A DNA stretch of 40,135 nucleotides from Intestinimonas sp. (GTDB lineage: Bacteria; Bacillota; Clostridia; Oscillospirales; Oscillospiraceae), in the NCBI RefSeq assembly GCF_026169115.1, contig NZ_JAPFEA010000068.1, forward strand, positions 1-40,135, written 5' to 3'. The first letter of the stretch is position 1; every line of letters starts with the position of its first letter. The notes under the pieces are model-generated. The model was given only the letters and a program-made list of their open reading frames with translations. It was not told where the DNA came from and did no database searches. This document shows, piece by piece, positions 1 through 7,537 of the stretch. The position numbers were made by a program, and so were the translations under genes.

Positions 1-855
1 CCGCCGGGCGGCGGCAGCCACGGTCTCCAGGTCCCGGGCGGTGACCTCGTCCACCCGGAGGAGACGGTAATAGCAGTCGTGGAGACCGCCCCGGTGCCGG
101 GCGGGGGGCCTGTGACTGCGGTCCCCCAGCCGGGTGTTGGAAAAGGGCGTCATGTGCCGGACCGGCTCCAGGTCCAGCTGCTCCAGGACCCGACGCCAGG
201 AGCCGCAGCGCCGGACCAGCGGCTCTGCCACGTCAGGGTCCATCTCCCGGCGGCGAGGGGCCCGATTGAGCTCCTCCGCCCGGCGGCGGACGGCCTCCAG
301 CAGCGGCTTGTACGTCTCCTCCAGAGGGCCGGTGGGCGGGAGGGGCGCAGGATCCAGGACCCCGGCGGCAGAGAGCACCTCGCCCCAGGTCTTGTAATGG
401 CACCGCAGCCCCCGGAGGGCCTCCGGCAGATCCGATGGGTGGGGCATCCGGCCCAAAGTCTCCCGGGCGCGGCGGACCTCCTCCAGCAGCCGCTGGACCT
501 CAGTCTCCTCGGCCCGGACCTCCTCCAAACGCTTTCCACACCGGCCAGCGGAGCGGCTCAGACCGGCGGCACGCAGAGCGCCGGGCCAGTTTTTGAACCG
601 GGCCCGCAGATAGGTCCGGCAGGTCCAGTGGACCTCATTCTGAGCGGGAGAACGGCCCAGCTCCTCCGCCCGCTCCCGCAGAAGGTCCAGCAGCTCCTGG
701 TCGGAGCAGCTCTCATAGAGCTGACGGCCCTGCGGGCCGTCCAGTCCATAGCGGAGGAGCAGTTCCGCTCCAGGCTCCATCTCCGCATGGCCCGCCAGGA
801 CATGGAGCTCCTGCCTGCGGCGGCGCAGCTCCCCTTCTGTCAGCCTGTTTTCCAC
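1..855 (-). CDS. homing endonuclease-associated repeat protein, 3' end beyond window
   Basis: A frame stays open from a GTG at 855 to the left edge (285 codons, no stop), so the C-terminus is missing. The start is set by a GAGAGGAG-type ribosome binding site 6 nt upstream. The protein is rich in Arg, Glu and Leu. It carries three similar modules at about residues 50-99, 123-166 and 181-229. Each has a helix, then LGR-P or NRAP, then an aromatic/basic stretch ending in W--(A/V)L-AAG. This resembles the homing endonuclease-associated repeat family (HNH_repeat), thought to be a small DNA-binding module; the family match is from memory. No nuclease motif is visible in the part present; one could lie further left. 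The tail has a Cys/His-rich stretch (HRGGLHDCYYRLL). The real coding strand is opposite to a long competing frame, and translation of the minus strand gives a more protein-like composition. Confidence 0.6.
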   Translation of the reverse strand, partial: MENRLTEGELRRRRQELHVLAGHAEMEPGAELLLRYGLDGPQGRQLYESCSDQELLDLLRERAEELGRSPAQNEVHWTCRTYLRARFKNWPGALRAAGLSRSAGRCGKRLEEVRAEETEVQRLLEEVRRARETLGRMPHPSDLPEALRGLRCHYKTWGEVLSAAGVLDPAPLPPTGPLEETYKPLLEAVRRRAEELNRAPRRREMDPDVAEPLVRRCGSWRRVLEQLDLEPVRHMTPFSNTRLGDRSHRPPARHRGGLHDCYYRLLRVDEVTARDLETVAAAARR

Positions 856-981
856 CCACGTTCTCCTCTCTCCCGGAAGGCGGCGCTCCGCCGCATCCAT
901 TTTGTCGTTTCTTCAGCAGGAGAAATTATACCATGCGCCCGCCCGGACATGCAAGGGGACATTGGCCGCGCCATCTGGAGA

Positions 982-1010
982 TTGCCTTTTTCACAAAAAA
1001 AGGATATACT
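982..1010 (+). promoter_or_regulatory. sigma-A type promoter of icd
   Basis: TTGCCT (982-987), 17-nt spacer, TATACT (1005-1010), about 35 nt upstream of the icd start. Confidence 0.65.
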
Positions 1011-1045
1011 GGACGGGATAAATCTTTGTGCAAGGAGGCCCTGTC

Positions 1046-2257
1046 ATGGACAAGATCAAGATGACCACTCCCCTGGTGGAGATGGACGGGGACGAAATGA
1101 CCCGCATCCTCTGGAAGGACATCAAGGAGATCCTTCTGGAGCCCTATATCGATCTGAAGACCGAATATTACGACCTTGGGCTCCCCCACCGGGAGGAGAC
1201 CCGGGATCAGGTGACCGTGGAGGCCGCCGAGGCCACCAGGAAGCACGGCGTGGCGGTGAAGTGCGCCACCATCACCCCCAACGCCCAGCGGGTCAAGGAG
1301 TACAAGCTCTCACAGATGTGGAAATCCCCCAACGGTACCATCCGGGCCATTCTGGACGGCACCGTCTTCCGCTCCCCCATCATGGTCAGGGGCATCTCGC
1401 CTGTGGTAAAGAACTGGAAGCGCCCCATCACCATCGCCCGCCACGCCTTCGGCGACGTCTACAAGAACACCGAGTACAAGGTCCCCGGCCCCGGAAAGGC
1501 CGAGCTGGTCTTCACCCCGGCGGAGGGGGAGCCCGTCCGCCAGACTGTGTACGACTTCACCGGTGCCGGCGTTCTCCAGGGCCAGTTCAATACGGTGTCC
1601 TCCATCTCTTCCTTTGCCCGGGCCTGCTTCCAGTTCGCCCTGGACAGCAGGCAGGACCTGTGGTTCGCCACCAAGGACACCATCTCCAAGCAGTACGACC
1701 ACACCTTCAAGGATATTTTCCAGGAAATCTTTGACGCTGAGTACGCCAAAGCCTTCCAGAAGGCGGGCATCGAGTACTTCTATACCCTCATCGACGATGC
1801 GGTGGCCCGGGTCATCCGCAGCGAGGGCGGCTTTATCTGGGCCTGCAAGAACTACGACGGCGACGTCATGAGCGACATGGTCTCCACCGCCTTCGGCTCC
1901 CTGGCCATGATGACCTCCGTGCTGGTCTCTCCCGACGGCAAGTACGAATACGAGGCCGCCCACGGCACCGTCACCCGCCACTACTACCAGTACCTGGAGG
2001 GGAAGGAGACCTCCACCAACCCCATCGCCACCCTCTTTGCCTGGACCAGGGCCCTGCGCAAGCGGGGCGAGCTGGACGGCATCAGCGCCCTTATGACCTT
2101 CGCCGACAAGCTGGAGGCGGCCTCTCTCGCCGTCATTGAGGGGGGCACCATGACCAAGGACCTGGCCGGCCTGTGGGAGGGCGAGGTCCCCGCTGTGGTG
2201 GTCAACAGCCGCCGGTTCCTGGAGGCCATCCGGGACGAGCTGGAGCAGCGGCTCTGA
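1046..2257 (+). CDS. icd: NADP-dependent isocitrate dehydrogenase
   Basis: Oxidative decarboxylation of isocitrate to 2-oxoglutarate with NADP, in the cytoplasm; supplies 2-oxoglutarate for glutamate synthesis. The 403-residue protein has the homodimeric, eukaryote-like IDH signature: MDGDEMTRILW near the N-terminus, SPNGTIRAILDGTVFRSPI around residue 95-113, and a C-terminal AAHGTVTRHY stretch for cofactor binding. Length fits the family (about 400-410). The ATG at 1046 is chosen over an upstream in-frame GTG at 1028 because AAGGAGG (1032-1038) sits 7 nt before it. It is a single gene between its own promoter and a strong terminator. No other TCA-cycle genes are nearby, consistent with a biosynthetic role (inferred). 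Confidence 0.95.
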   Translation: MDKIKMTTPLVEMDGDEMTRILWKDIKEILLEPYIDLKTEYYDLGLPHREETRDQVTVEAAEATRKHGVAVKCATITPNAQRVKEYKLSQMWKSPNGTIRAILDGTVFRSPIMVRGISPVVKNWKRPITIARHAFGDVYKNTEYKVPGPGKAELVFTPAEGEPVRQTVYDFTGAGVLQGQFNTVSSISSFARACFQFALDSRQDLWFATKDTISKQYDHTFKDIFQEIFDAEYAKAFQKAGIEYFYTLIDDAVARVIRSEGGFIWACKNYDGDVMSDMVSTAFGSLAMMTSVLVSPDGKYEYEAAHGTVTRHYYQYLEGKETSTNPIATLFAWTRALRKRGELDGISALMTFADKLEAASLAVIEGGTMTKDLAGLWEGEVPAVVVNSRRFLEAIRDELEQRL

Positions 2258-2271
2258 GCCCCTGATGCGAG

Positions 2272-2311
2272 AAAACCGCCCTCTCCGGCTATACCGGAGA
2301 GGGCGGTTTTT
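2272..2311 (+). terminator. intrinsic terminator after icd
   Basis: Perfect 17-bp stem (2272-2288 with 2294-2310), loop CTATA, then T-run. The A-run on the left arm means it could also stop the leftward gene ending at 2351. Confidence 0.9.
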
Positions 2312-2350
2312 ATGCTCTTATGATCTCCCAAGACCACCCAAAGGAGTGGA

Positions 2351-2764
2351 TCAGAAGTACTTCTTCACGCCGTCGCTGGCCAGGGAGGAATCGGCGCTGA
2401 TGGTGACGGTGAACTTGATGTTGTTGTCCTCGCCGAAGTCGTTGAGCCAATCCAGGAACTCCTCCACAGCCAGGTCAGTGGCCTCGCTGGGAACGATCTT
2501 GGTGAGGCTGTCGATAAAGACATGGGTGATGTCGTAGTTGCCGGCATACAGGCCGCTGACAAAGCCCTTCAGGAACTCGTAGTCCTTCATATCGTAGTGG
2601 CTGGCTTCCACCAGACGGATCTTATAATTGATGTCATAGGTCAGCTTGGGCCCACGCTCGATGCACACCACGTTGCCGTGCTCGTTCTGGACTGCGGTAT
2701 TGATGAGTTCGATCATCTGCTTGGTCTTGCCGGTGCCCTTGACCCCCATGATCACTCTAACCAT
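2351..2764 (-). CDS. small P-loop ATP-binding protein, function unknown
   Basis: 137-residue protein with a clear Walker A motif GVKGTGKT at residues 7-14 and a Walker B-like ITHVFIDS near residue 80, so it probably binds ATP or GTP. It is too short to be a complete AAA or RecA motor and has no signal or membrane segment. Such proteins recur as conserved hypotheticals in Clostridia, sometimes labelled PilT-like; nothing here supports pilus function. Start ATG 2764 is preferred over GTG 2773, because the AAGGAG box (2773-2778) overlaps the GTG but lies 8 nt before the ATG. It is acidic overall, monocistronic and has its own promoter. Confidence 0.75.
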   Translation of the reverse strand: MVRVIMGVKGTGKTKQMIELINTAVQNEHGNVVCIERGPKLTYDINYKIRLVEASHYDMKDYEFLKGFVSGLYAGNYDITHVFIDSLTKIVPSEATDLAVEEFLDWLNDFGEDNNIKFTVTISADSSLASDGVKKYF

Positions 2765-2816
2765 ATCGATCACTCCTTACATTGTCCGCCGGAGCCTCTC
2801 CCCGGCCTCTGTTTTT

Positions 2817-2845
2817 ATGTTACCATTTCTCCGCCGAAATTTCAA
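2817..2845 (-). promoter_or_regulatory. promoter of the P-loop protein gene
   Basis: On the minus strand: TTGAAA (2840-2845), 17-nt spacer, TAACAT (2817-2822). Confidence 0.6.
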
Positions 2846-2932
2846 CTCATTTACACAAGTTCACGAAAAATTAACGGCGGCGGCCCGTTCTATTTAGGCG
2901 CTTTTCTGTTTCCATCGGAAGAAGCCCGTTCT

Positions 2933-2982
2933 TTACAGTCTCGCCTCCAGAGCTGCCTTCTGCTCCTCATAGCCCGGTTTGC
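2933..2982 (-). repeat. second copy of the pgi 3' end
   Basis: 50 bp matching pgi 3103-3152 at 48 of 50 positions, same strand, offset 170 bp. It encodes the last 15 residues of pgi ([15 protein letters not shown]) plus the TAA stop. Both differences are synonymous (GGC/GGT and GCG/GCC). Similarity stops exactly after the stop codon. It has no start codon and is not itself a gene. Confidence 0.9.
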
Positions 2983-3102
2983 GCCCCACGGGATGTCCCA
3001 TCCCGCGGGGACCCCGGAGATTTCATCTGCTCGGGCAGAGTGAATCCGCCCGGCATCAAGGTTTTGCCTGCGGCAAAACACTTGGTGTGGAGACGTACAA
3101 GC
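2983..3102 (-). repeat. hairpin-rich element between pgi and its tail copy
   Basis: Three stem-loops: GTTTTGCC-TGC-GGCAAAAC (3061-3079), CGGGC...GCCCG (3032-3052), and an 11-bp stem with one mismatch at 2984-3010. Order, spacing and much sequence match the element after the PFL gene (7352-7450), including the ATTTCA-NN-TGCTCGG block, TGAAT, CAAG and TTGC. Identity is about two thirds by eye. Confidence 0.7.
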
Positions 3103-4428
3103 TTACAGTCTGGCCTCCAGAGCTGCCTTCTGCTCCTCATAACCCGGTTTGCCCAGGAGGGCGAACATGTTCTTCTTGTACGCCTCCACGCCGGGCTGGT
3201 CGAAGGGGTTCACCCCCAGCAGGTAGCCGGACAGGCCGCAGGCGTACTCGAAGAAGTAGATGAGCTGTCCCACGGTCCGCTCATCCCGGGCGTCGGCCTC
3301 CAACACCAGGTTGGGCACACCGCCGTCCACATGGGCCAGGAGGGTGCCCCGCATGGCCTGTTCGGCCACGAACTGGAGGGGCTTGCCGCTGAGGAAGTTG
3401 AGCCCGTCCACATTGTCGGGGTCGTTGGGGATGGTAATGGTGCGGCGGGACCGCGTAAACTTCACCACGGTCTCCATCAGGATGCGCTGGCCCTGCTGGA
3501 TGTACTGGCCCATGGAGTGGAGGTCGGCGGTGAATTCCACGCTGGCGGGGAGAAGGCCCTTGCCCTCCTTGCCCTCGCTCTCGCCGTAGAGCTGCTTCCA
3601 CCACTCGGCGAAGAAGCGGAAGGAGGGCTCGTAGCCCACCAACAGCTCCACCGACTTGCCGGCGTCATAGAGGGCGTTCCGGGCGGCGGCATACTGCCAG
3701 GCCACGTTGTCGGTGCCGGGCTGGGCCAGGGTATTCATGGCCTCGGCGGCGCCGGCCATCAGGGCCTCAATGTCTACTCCCGCCACGGCGATGGGCAGCA
3801 GGCCCACGGCGGTGAGAACGGAGTACCGGCCGCCCACAGCGTCGGGCACCACGAACTCCTCATAGCCCTCCGCGTCGGCCAGCCCCTTCAGCGCGCCCTT
3901 TTTGGCGTCGGTGGTGGCATAAATCCGTTTCCGGGCCTCCTCCTTGCCGTACTTGGCCTCCAGCAGACCCTTGAAGACCCGGAAGGCCACGGCGGGCTCG
4001 GTGGTGGTGCCCGATTTGGAGATAATGTTGATGGACCAGTCCTTGCCCTCCAGATAGTCCATGAGGTCGCCCATGGCATCGGTGGAAAGGCCGTTTCCGG
4101 CGAAGAAGATCTCCGGCTTGTTGGGGGCGAGCTTGTGGTCGGCGGAGCCCAGCAGCTCCATGACAGCCCGTGCGCCCAGATAGGACCCACCGATGCCGAT
4201 GACCACAAGCACGTCGGAGTCGGAGCGGATCTTCTTGGCGGCGGCCTGGATGCGGGCGAACTCCTCCCTGTCATACTCCTCGGGCAGGCGGACCCAGCCG
4301 GTGAATTCACCACCGGGGCCGTTGTGCTCGGCCAGCATGACCCGGGCCTTTTCCAGGGCCTCCATGCGGCTGGAAAGGTAGTCCTGGGGAAGGAAAGAAC
4401 TTGCGTTGGAAAGGTCAAGTTTCAGCAT
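3103..4428 (-). CDS. pgi: glucose-6-phosphate isomerase
   Basis: Interconverts glucose-6-phosphate and fructose-6-phosphate in glycolysis and gluconeogenesis. At 441 residues it matches the short bacterial/Clostridial PGI form (about 440-450). Visible family motifs are the sugar-isomerase segment [15 protein letters not shown] near residue 77, [15 protein letters not shown] near residue 138, the [14 protein letters not shown] signature, and a C-terminal [10 protein letters not shown]. Start ATG 4428 has CAGGAGG 8 nt upstream. It is monocistronic with its own promoter. Its last 50 bp occur again downstream, after a hairpin-rich spacer. Confidence 0.97.
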   Translation of the reverse strand: MLKLDLSNASSFLPQDYLSSRMEALEKARVMLAEHNGPGGEFTGWVRLPEEYDREEFARIQAAAKKIRSDSDVLVVIGIGGSYLGARAVMELLGSADHKLAPNKPEIFFAGNGLSTDAMGDLMDYLEGKDWSINIISKSGTTTEPAVAFRVFKGLLEAKYGKEEARKRIYATTDAKKGALKGLADAEGYEEFVVPDAVGGRYSVLTAVGLLPIAVAGVDIEALMAGAAEAMNTLAQPGTDNVAWQYAAARNALYDAGKSVELLVGYEPSFRFFAEWWKQLYGESEGKEGKGLLPASVEFTADLHSMGQYIQQGQRILMETVVKFTRSRRTITIPNDPDNVDGLNFLSGKPLQFVAEQAMRGTLLAHVDGGVPNLVLEADARDERTVGQLIYFFEYACGLSGYLLGVNPFDQPGVEAYKKNMFALLGKPGYEEQKAALEARL

Positions 4429-4469
4429 ATCGAAAACCTCCTGGATTTTGATTTGTGGTCTTTACCAGC

Positions 4470-4499
4470 ATTATAACACAGCCTGGCCGTTGATGCCAG
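4470..4499 (-). promoter_or_regulatory. probable promoter of pgi
   Basis: Minus strand CTGGCA (4494-4499), 18-nt spacer, perfect TATAAT (4470-4475). Confidence 0.55.
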
Positions 4500-4517
4500 A
4501 AAAAAAGAGGATCACAG

Positions 4518-4556
4518 AAAAAAGGCCGCCGGCCCCACATGAAAGGGGCCGGCGGC
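4518..4556 (-). terminator. intrinsic terminator after the chemoreceptor gene
   Basis: 12-bp GC stem (4525-4536 with 4545-4556), 8-nt loop, followed leftward by six T on the minus strand. Confidence 0.9.
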
Positions 4557-4605
4557 GTTGCTTCTACCAAAAATAGGAAAATAAATCGTACCCGATAAAA
4601 ACCGA

Positions 4606-6582
4606 TCAATCCTCGTCGCGGAGCACAAAACGGTCCACCAGACTCTTCATCAGCAGGGCCTGACTGGAGAGCTCTTCACTGGCGGCGGCGCTCTCCTCAG
4701 CGGTGGCGGAGTTGGTCTGGACCACACTGGAGATCTGCTCGATGCCATCGGTGATCTGGGCGATGGACTCAGCTTCAGCAACAATGTTGTTTCTCACATT
4801 GTCAATAAGCTCTACTGCCTCACCCGTGAGGGTAGCGGTTTCATCCAGGGCGGTGCTGACCTCCTGGCTGAGCTGACTGCCGGTGGCTACATTGGTGGCG
4901 GAGCGTTCAATGAGCTCCTTGGTCTGCTTGGCAGCCTGATCGGATCTCGCGGCCAGATTGCGGACCTCATCGGCCACCACAGTAAAGCCCTTGCCGCTGG
5001 CGCCTGCACGGGCGGCCTCTACGGCGGCGTTGAGGGCCAGAATATTGGTCTGGAAGGCAATATTCTCAATGGTGGTGATGATCTGACCGATCTCCTGGTG
5101 TCCTTCGAGAATGGCAGACATGGCATCCTGAAGTTCCTTCATTTTGGTATTACTCAGGGACAGCTGGGTACCCGCCACATTGGCCTTGTCGCTGGCAGCC
5201 TTGGCCATGTCCCGATTGCTCTGGGCGCCGGAGTTGATCTCGGCAGCGGTGGCGGAGAGCTCCTGAATGGCGCTGGCCTGTTCGGTGGCGCCCTGAGCCA
5301 GGGACTGGGCGCCGGAGGAGACCTGTTCGGCGCCGGTGGAAACCTGCTCCGCGGCAGTGTCGATCTGGCGCAGGGTGGAGCTCAGGCTCCGGTTGATGTT
5401 GCGCAGAGACTCCAGAACAACAGATACATCGCCCTCATAGACGTCATAGTTCCGGGAGGTCACCTTGAAGTTCCCCCGGGCCATCTCGCCCAGCAGATAG
5501 CCGATATCCCCGAAGAGCTCAGTCAGGGTATTGACGATACGGACCGTCGCGTTGGCCAGAGTACCGATCTCATCCTCGCGGTTGAACTCGGGCGCAGGCG
5601 TGGTCAGATCGCCGTGAGAGAGGAGCTCCAGCCGCTCGACACAGACGCGGATCGGCTCACTGAGGCCGCGGGCGATCCGAACGGCCAGCAGGAAGGAGAC
5701 GACGACCACCAGGACCAGGAGCGCCAGAATCACAACAATGCCCAGGTAAGTGGTCCCCAAAAAGTCCTTGGTATGGGAGGTAACGGCAATGCTCCACCCA
5801 TCGGTGCCGGGAACCGGCGCATAACCAATACACTTGGAGATCCCGTTGATCTTATACCGGCCATCGCCGCTGTTGCCGCTGCGCATATCGGCATGGATGG
5901 CAGCCAGTGCCGAGAGCGAGGAGTCAGTCTGCGCCTCATTTTCAATGTTCTGCACAGCCACCGTTTCGATTTCTGTGTCTGCAATGGTGGTGCCATCCTG
6001 ACTAATCATATAAGCGCCGCTGTTCTCACTGGTGTGGATGGTGTTCATGATATCATTCAGGAAGGTCTCATGGGGGACAAAATACACGACGCCCATGACC
6101 TTGCTGTCAGCAATACCATCCTTCCAGACCGGCGCGGCCACGATGATGGACAGCTCGCCGGTGATTTTACTGATTGTGGGAACAGAGATCCAGGCATTTC
6201 CCTGAACGGCCTTTTGGAAATATTCGCGGTCAGAATAATCCTTTCCGTCAAAAAGGCTGATGCCGGAGGTGGTGAGCAGGTTGCCGCGGGCCATATCATA
6301 GGCGGATACCCAGGAGTTTACCAGCACCTTTTTCTCTTCGCTCGTCACAGTGGCGTCACTGAGTTGGGGCATCATACCCAGAGCTTCCACCACATTTTTG
6401 TAAGAGGTAAGCTCATAGGCTACACGGTCTGCCGCCAGAGAGGCGGTTGCATTGAGTTCCTGCTTCAAAAGATGATTCGCACCGATAAAATTGGTGATAA
6501 CTCCTACGCCTCCACATAAAAGAGACGCTGCAAGGACCAGCGCCAGAAAACTAGAGGTGATCTCTTTCTGGATACTTTTCAT
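4606..6582 (-). CDS. methyl-accepting chemotaxis protein with extracellular Cache sensor
   Basis: Transmembrane chemoreceptor that would signal to CheA/CheW. 658 residues: TM1 about 11-33, an extracellular double-Cache type sensor about 40-275 ([14 protein letters not shown], the [11 protein letters not shown] block and [13 protein letters not shown] are typical), TM2 about 277-299, HAMP about 300-352, and the helical signalling domain to the C-terminus. Its conserved tip [18 protein letters not shown] lies near residue 510. The ligand is not predictable; Cache sensors often bind small organic acids or amino acids. Start ATG 6582 is chosen because GGGAGGG lies 9 nt upstream, rather than the GTG at 6600. 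No che or flagellar genes are in the window. A possible sigma-28 type promoter lies just upstream. Confidence 0.95.
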   Translation of the reverse strand: MKSIQKEITSSFLALVLAASLLCGGVGVITNFIGANHLLKQELNATASLAADRVAYELTSYKNVVEALGMMPQLSDATVTSEEKKVLVNSWVSAYDMARGNLLTTSGISLFDGKDYSDREYFQKAVQGNAWISVPTISKITGELSIIVAAPVWKDGIADSKVMGVVYFVPHETFLNDIMNTIHTSENSGAYMISQDGTTIADTEIETVAVQNIENEAQTDSSLSALAAIHADMRSGNSGDGRYKINGISKCIGYAPVPGTDGWSIAVTSHTKDFLGTTYLGIVVILALLVLVVVVSFLLAVRIARGLSEPIRVCVERLELLSHGDLTTPAPEFNREDEIGTLANATVRIVNTLTELFGDIGYLLGEMARGNFKVTSRNYDVYEGDVSVVLESLRNINRSLSSTLRQIDTAAEQVSTGAEQVSSGAQSLAQGATEQASAIQELSATAAEINSGAQSNRDMAKAASDKANVAGTQLSLSNTKMKELQDAMSAILEGHQEIGQIITTIENIAFQTNILALNAAVEAARAGASGKGFTVVADEVRNLAARSDQAAKQTKELIERSATNVATGSQLSQEVSTALDETATLTGEAVELIDNVRNNIVAEAESIAQITDGIEQISSVVQTNSATAEESAAASEELSSQALLMKSLVDRFVLRDED

Positions 6583-6624
6583 ACTGACATGCCCTCCCAC
6601 TCAAATGGTATCTCTACAAATCTT

Positions 6625-6651
6625 ATATCGACCAAATATAAGAAAAAGTAA
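6625..6651 (-). promoter_or_regulatory. possible sigma-28 (SigD-like) promoter of the chemoreceptor gene
   Basis: On the minus strand GTCGATAT (6625-6632) matches the sigma-28 -10 element GCCGATAT at 7 of 8 bases. The -35 position 15 nt upstream reads TTAC, a poor match to TAAA. The same bases lie in a CTTATAT-N7-ATATAAG inverted repeat (6622-6642). Confidence 0.4.
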
Positions 6652-6683
6652 CGCGGTCCGACAAAAATCTCTGTCGGACCGCG
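6642..6683 (-). terminator. intrinsic terminator after the nitroreductase gene
   Basis: Perfect 12-bp stem (6652-6663 with 6672-6683), 8-nt loop, followed leftward by a T-rich run. Confidence 0.85.
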
Positions 6684-6719
6684 AAAATGTGCGGAAAAAT
6701 ATTCCTGAATATACAAAAA

Positions 6720-7250
6720 TTAGGAATTATTGTCCTCGTGATAGGCGCCATAAAACACCTTATCGCCCTCAAAACGGTCGATGGGCTCCTTGACCTTATC
6801 CGGATGTCCCAGAGCGGCCACGCCCAGGGGGACGATGAAGTCGGGGGCCCCCAGGTCTTTCTGAACAGCCACGACCCGCTTGGGGTCGGGATGGACGCCG
6901 ATCCACAACCCGCCCAGGCCCATGTCAGCAGCCTCAACCAGGATGTTCTCCATGGCGGCGGCGCAGTCCTGGACCCACCAGGGGTTGAGGGGGTCGATCT
7001 GGGCTGCCTGCCGCAGGTCGGCGCACACGGTGATGGCGGCGGCGGCGGTTTTCAGTGCAAAGGCATTGGGGTGGACCTGGATGAGGGTGGGCAGGCTGCC
7101 CCGGCCCTCAGAGACGAAAAAGAGACGGTTCTGGCTGTTCTTGGCGCAGGCGGCGGCCATACCGGCCCGGAGCAGCTGCTGGATCTGGCTGTCAGTAAGG
7201 GATTCATCGGTGAATTTCCGAATGCTGCGGCGCGCGAAAATGGCGTCCAT
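6720..7250 (-). CDS. nitroreductase family protein
   Basis: FMN-dependent oxidoreductase of the nitroreductase superfamily, 176 residues, the length of the short NfnB/YdgI-like members. Motifs: RRSIRKFTDESL at residues 7-18 (FMN phosphate and ribityl contacts), AAMENILVEAADMGLGGLWIG near residues 100-120, and the IVPLGVAALGHPD segment near the C-terminus. The substrate cannot be assigned; such enzymes reduce nitro compounds, quinones or flavins with NAD(P)H. Ribosome binding site GAGGGAGG precedes ATG 7250. An AAGGTCCC/GGGACCTT stem (7265-7297) sits just before the ribosome binding site in the leader. Upstream of it lies the copied tail of the PFL gene. Confidence 0.9.
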   Translation of the reverse strand: MDAIFARRSIRKFTDESLTDSQIQQLLRAGMAAACAKNSQNRLFFVSEGRGSLPTLIQVHPNAFALKTAAAAITVCADLRQAAQIDPLNPWWVQDCAAAMENILVEAADMGLGGLWIGVHPDPKRVVAVQKDLGAPDFIVPLGVAALGHPDKVKEPIDRFEGDKVFYGAYHEDNNS

Positions 7251-7264
7251 GTTATACCTCCCTC

Positions 7265-7297
7265 AAGGTCCCGTCAGCACAGCAGCGATGGGACCTT
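7265..7297 (-). promoter_or_regulatory. leader hairpin before the nitroreductase ribosome binding site
   Basis: 8-bp stem AAGGTCCC/GGGACCTT with a 17-nt loop, directly before GAGGGAGG. There is no T-run, so it is not a terminator. The role is unknown; it could affect translation or mRNA stability. Confidence 0.4.
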
Positions 7298-7312
7298 AAA
7301 TCATAAATATGC

Positions 7313-7351
7313 TCAGTTTTTCAGGCTCTGCATGGGGGCGGGGATACGGCC
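7313..7351 (-). repeat. second copy of the PFL gene 3' end
   Basis: 39 bp matching 7538-7576 at 37 of 39 positions, same strand, offset 225 bp. It encodes [12 protein letters not shown] plus the TGA stop, identical to the gene's C-terminus. Both differences are synonymous (CCC/CCG, AAA/AAG). Similarity ends one base past the stop. It is not a separate gene. Confidence 0.9.
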
Positions 7352-7537
7352 CGCCCACGGGACTAAGCCCCGTGGGCACCCAAAGTCAATTTCACATGCT
7401 CGGCGGAACTGAATTCCGCCTGCGCCAAGATCTTGCACTGCAAGACCTTGTACGCGCCTGGCGGCGCGCCCCATCACAGATGGGGCCCCCGGGGCGGCCT
7501 GCCTTCCTCTGACGCACGCCCGCGTGGTTTTCAGAAC
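7352..7537 (-). repeat. hairpin-rich element between the PFL gene and its tail copy
   Basis: Stem-loops at 7353-7377 (9 bp, GCCCACGGG/CCCGTGGGC), 7402-7420 (GGCGGAA/TTCCGCC), 7431-7445 (TCTTGCA/TGCAAGA), 7453-7468 (CGCGCC/GGCGCG) and 7468-7486 (GCCCCATC/GATGGGGC). The first 100 bp are colinear with the element after pgi. It has no coding potential and probably also serves as the transcript end for the operon. Confidence 0.7.

Larger units (their letters stand above)
2765..3102. other. 338-bp gene-free stretch between pgi and the P-loop gene
   Basis: Contains, left to right: ribosome binding site and promoter of the P-loop gene, an unassigned stretch (2846-2932) with two GAACGGGC direct repeats on the minus strand, the pgi tail copy, and a hairpin-rich spacer. 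No plausible gene is seen. Confidence 0.7.

Noticed and set aside
79..1734. Long rightward open frame of 551 codons across the left end
   Set aside because: It runs antisense to the repeat protein and in another frame over icd. The translation is Pro/Gly/Arg-rich without any motif; it arises from GC-rich codon bias.
2890..3081. 63-codon leftward frame across the pgi tail copy
   Set aside because: It is out of frame with the copied pgi tail and its product resembles nothing; the copy is a tail fragment without a start.
5098..6519. 473-codon rightward open frame opposite the chemoreceptor
   Set aside because: Antisense shadow with no recognisable domain; the chemoreceptor reading is unambiguous.
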